Source of the DNA: Komagataeibacter sp. FNDCF1
GTDB taxonomy: Bacteria; Pseudomonadota; Alphaproteobacteria; Acetobacterales; Acetobacteraceae
Assembly: GCF_021295335.1 (NCBI RefSeq)
Contig: NZ_JAIWOT010000001.1
Coordinates: 1,553,001 to 1,617,000 of the forward strand
Direction of reading: 5' to 3'
DNA: 64,000 bases
Shown: piece by piece, positions 63,662 through 64,000 of the stretch
Position numbering within the stretch: position 1 is the stretch's first letter
Layout of the letters: every line of letters begins with the position of its first letter
The notes under the pieces: generated by a model
The model's database searches: none
Told to the model about the DNA's origin: nothing
The model's input: the letters and a program-made list of their open reading frames with translations, nothing else
Program-made: the position numbers and the translations under genes

Positions 63662-64000
63662 CTATTTTTCCCGGCCGGCCCTTATTTCCTGCAACCGGAT
63701 CACGCTGTTTGCGCCAAGTTCGGTAATAATGTCCGGCATTCCTGGAAATACACGGGTGGGTGCCGGCTGGTTCGCAAACGTGCTCAGTTCCGGAAAGTCG
63801 ACGCCAGCGGCCAGATCGGCCGCCATCATCCCGGCCAGCGTACTTTTGACCGTACCAAGGCCGTTTTCACAGCATGCGGAATAGAGACCTTCTTCAATTT
63901 CCCCGAATGCAGGTACATGATTCCTGCTCAGGCAAAGCCGCCCTGCCCAGCTATATTGCATGGGTATGTCAACAAATTCGGGAAATCTTGCTGCAAACGA
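63662..64000 (-). CDS. FAD-dependent oxidoreductase (DAO family), C-terminal fragment
   Basis: The last 112 residues of a gene that enters from the right edge. The internal MQYSWAGRLCLSRNHVPAFGEIEEGLYSACCENGLGTVKST is the C-terminal FAD/substrate segment of DAO-type enzymes (WAG, then P-x-G, then G-GxG). Family oxidises amines or amino acids. The start lies outside the window. No partner gene is known. Confidence 0.8.
   Translation of the reverse strand, partial: SFAARFPEFVDIPMQYSWAGRLCLSRNHVPAFGEIEEGLYSACCENGLGTVKSTLAGMMAADLAAGVDFPELSTFANQPAPTRVFPGMPDIITELGANSVIRLQEIRAGREK

Overview
The window looks like chromosomal DNA of an acetic acid bacterium (Acetobacteraceae), most likely Komagataeibacter or Gluconacetobacter. 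It is GC-rich and carries a Tat-exported flavoprotein/triheme cytochrome c dehydrogenase (small-large-cytochrome order), a pyruvate/indolepyruvate decarboxylase, pyruvate phosphate dikinase, a type II NADH dehydrogenase, and a 930-bp IS5-family element whose length, ends and TNA target duplication match IS1031 of the cellulose producers. Genus is inferred, not proven. No rRNA, tRNA, CRISPR or prophage module was recognised.

Layout. 1-2849 (minus): MFS exporter, SfnB/DszC-type flavin monooxygenase homologue, and the N-terminus of an asparaginase. 3186-6859 (minus): a 43-aa membrane peptide, a thiamine-diphosphate 2-oxoacid decarboxylase, and a B12-binding radical SAM protein just upstream of it. 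7238-10867 (minus): ppdK and its regulatory kinase/phosphatase. 11415-13099 (plus): DUF3311 protein plus SSS symporter. 13446-17185: bfd, a D-2-hydroxyacid dehydrogenase, an NsrR-like Rrf2 regulator and a succinate-semialdehyde-type dehydrogenase. 17383-21785 (minus): PAP2-like protein and the membrane FAD dehydrogenase operon. 22591-28054: glycerophosphodiesterase, an FTR1/cupredoxin iron-uptake pair, a glutathione S-transferase and an ABC-F ATPase.

28125-34410 is a copper-defence locus: copA (P-type ATPase), csoR, a small secreted metal-ligand-rich protein, a Met/His-rich multicopper oxidase and copB. Two similar C-tract/inverted-repeat sites, one before copA and one before the oxidase group, suggest that CsoR controls both transcripts. 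Next come a 483-aa exported protein with phage-tail-like segments and a glutathione S-transferase split by the IS element; removing the element and one TTA restores its frame exactly.

37799-51574: an exported unknown, a putative O-fucosyltransferase-like protein with a C-terminal ChW-like repeat, a LysR/Rieske oxygenase pair, an ExaC-type aldehyde dehydrogenase followed by ndh, a molybdate-binding Mop, free-Met-(R)-sulfoxide reductase, two divergent glycosyltransferase-like genes and mdaB. 51755-64000: Crp/Fnr, TetR and IclR regulators, a second MFS exporter with a GlcG/HbpS-family protein, a UDP-glucuronate-4-epimerase-like gene, an XRE regulator, a Hint-domain protein, a quinone-oxidoreductase-like dehydrogenase, a universal stress protein with the CrcB fluoride channel, and the C-terminus of a DAO-family oxidoreductase.

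The least explained items are the radical SAM/decarboxylase pair, the ChW-tailed glycosyltransferase candidate, the Hint-domain protein, the paired CsoR sites and the tail-like protein beside the copper genes. All function calls come from reading the sequence; no database search was run.
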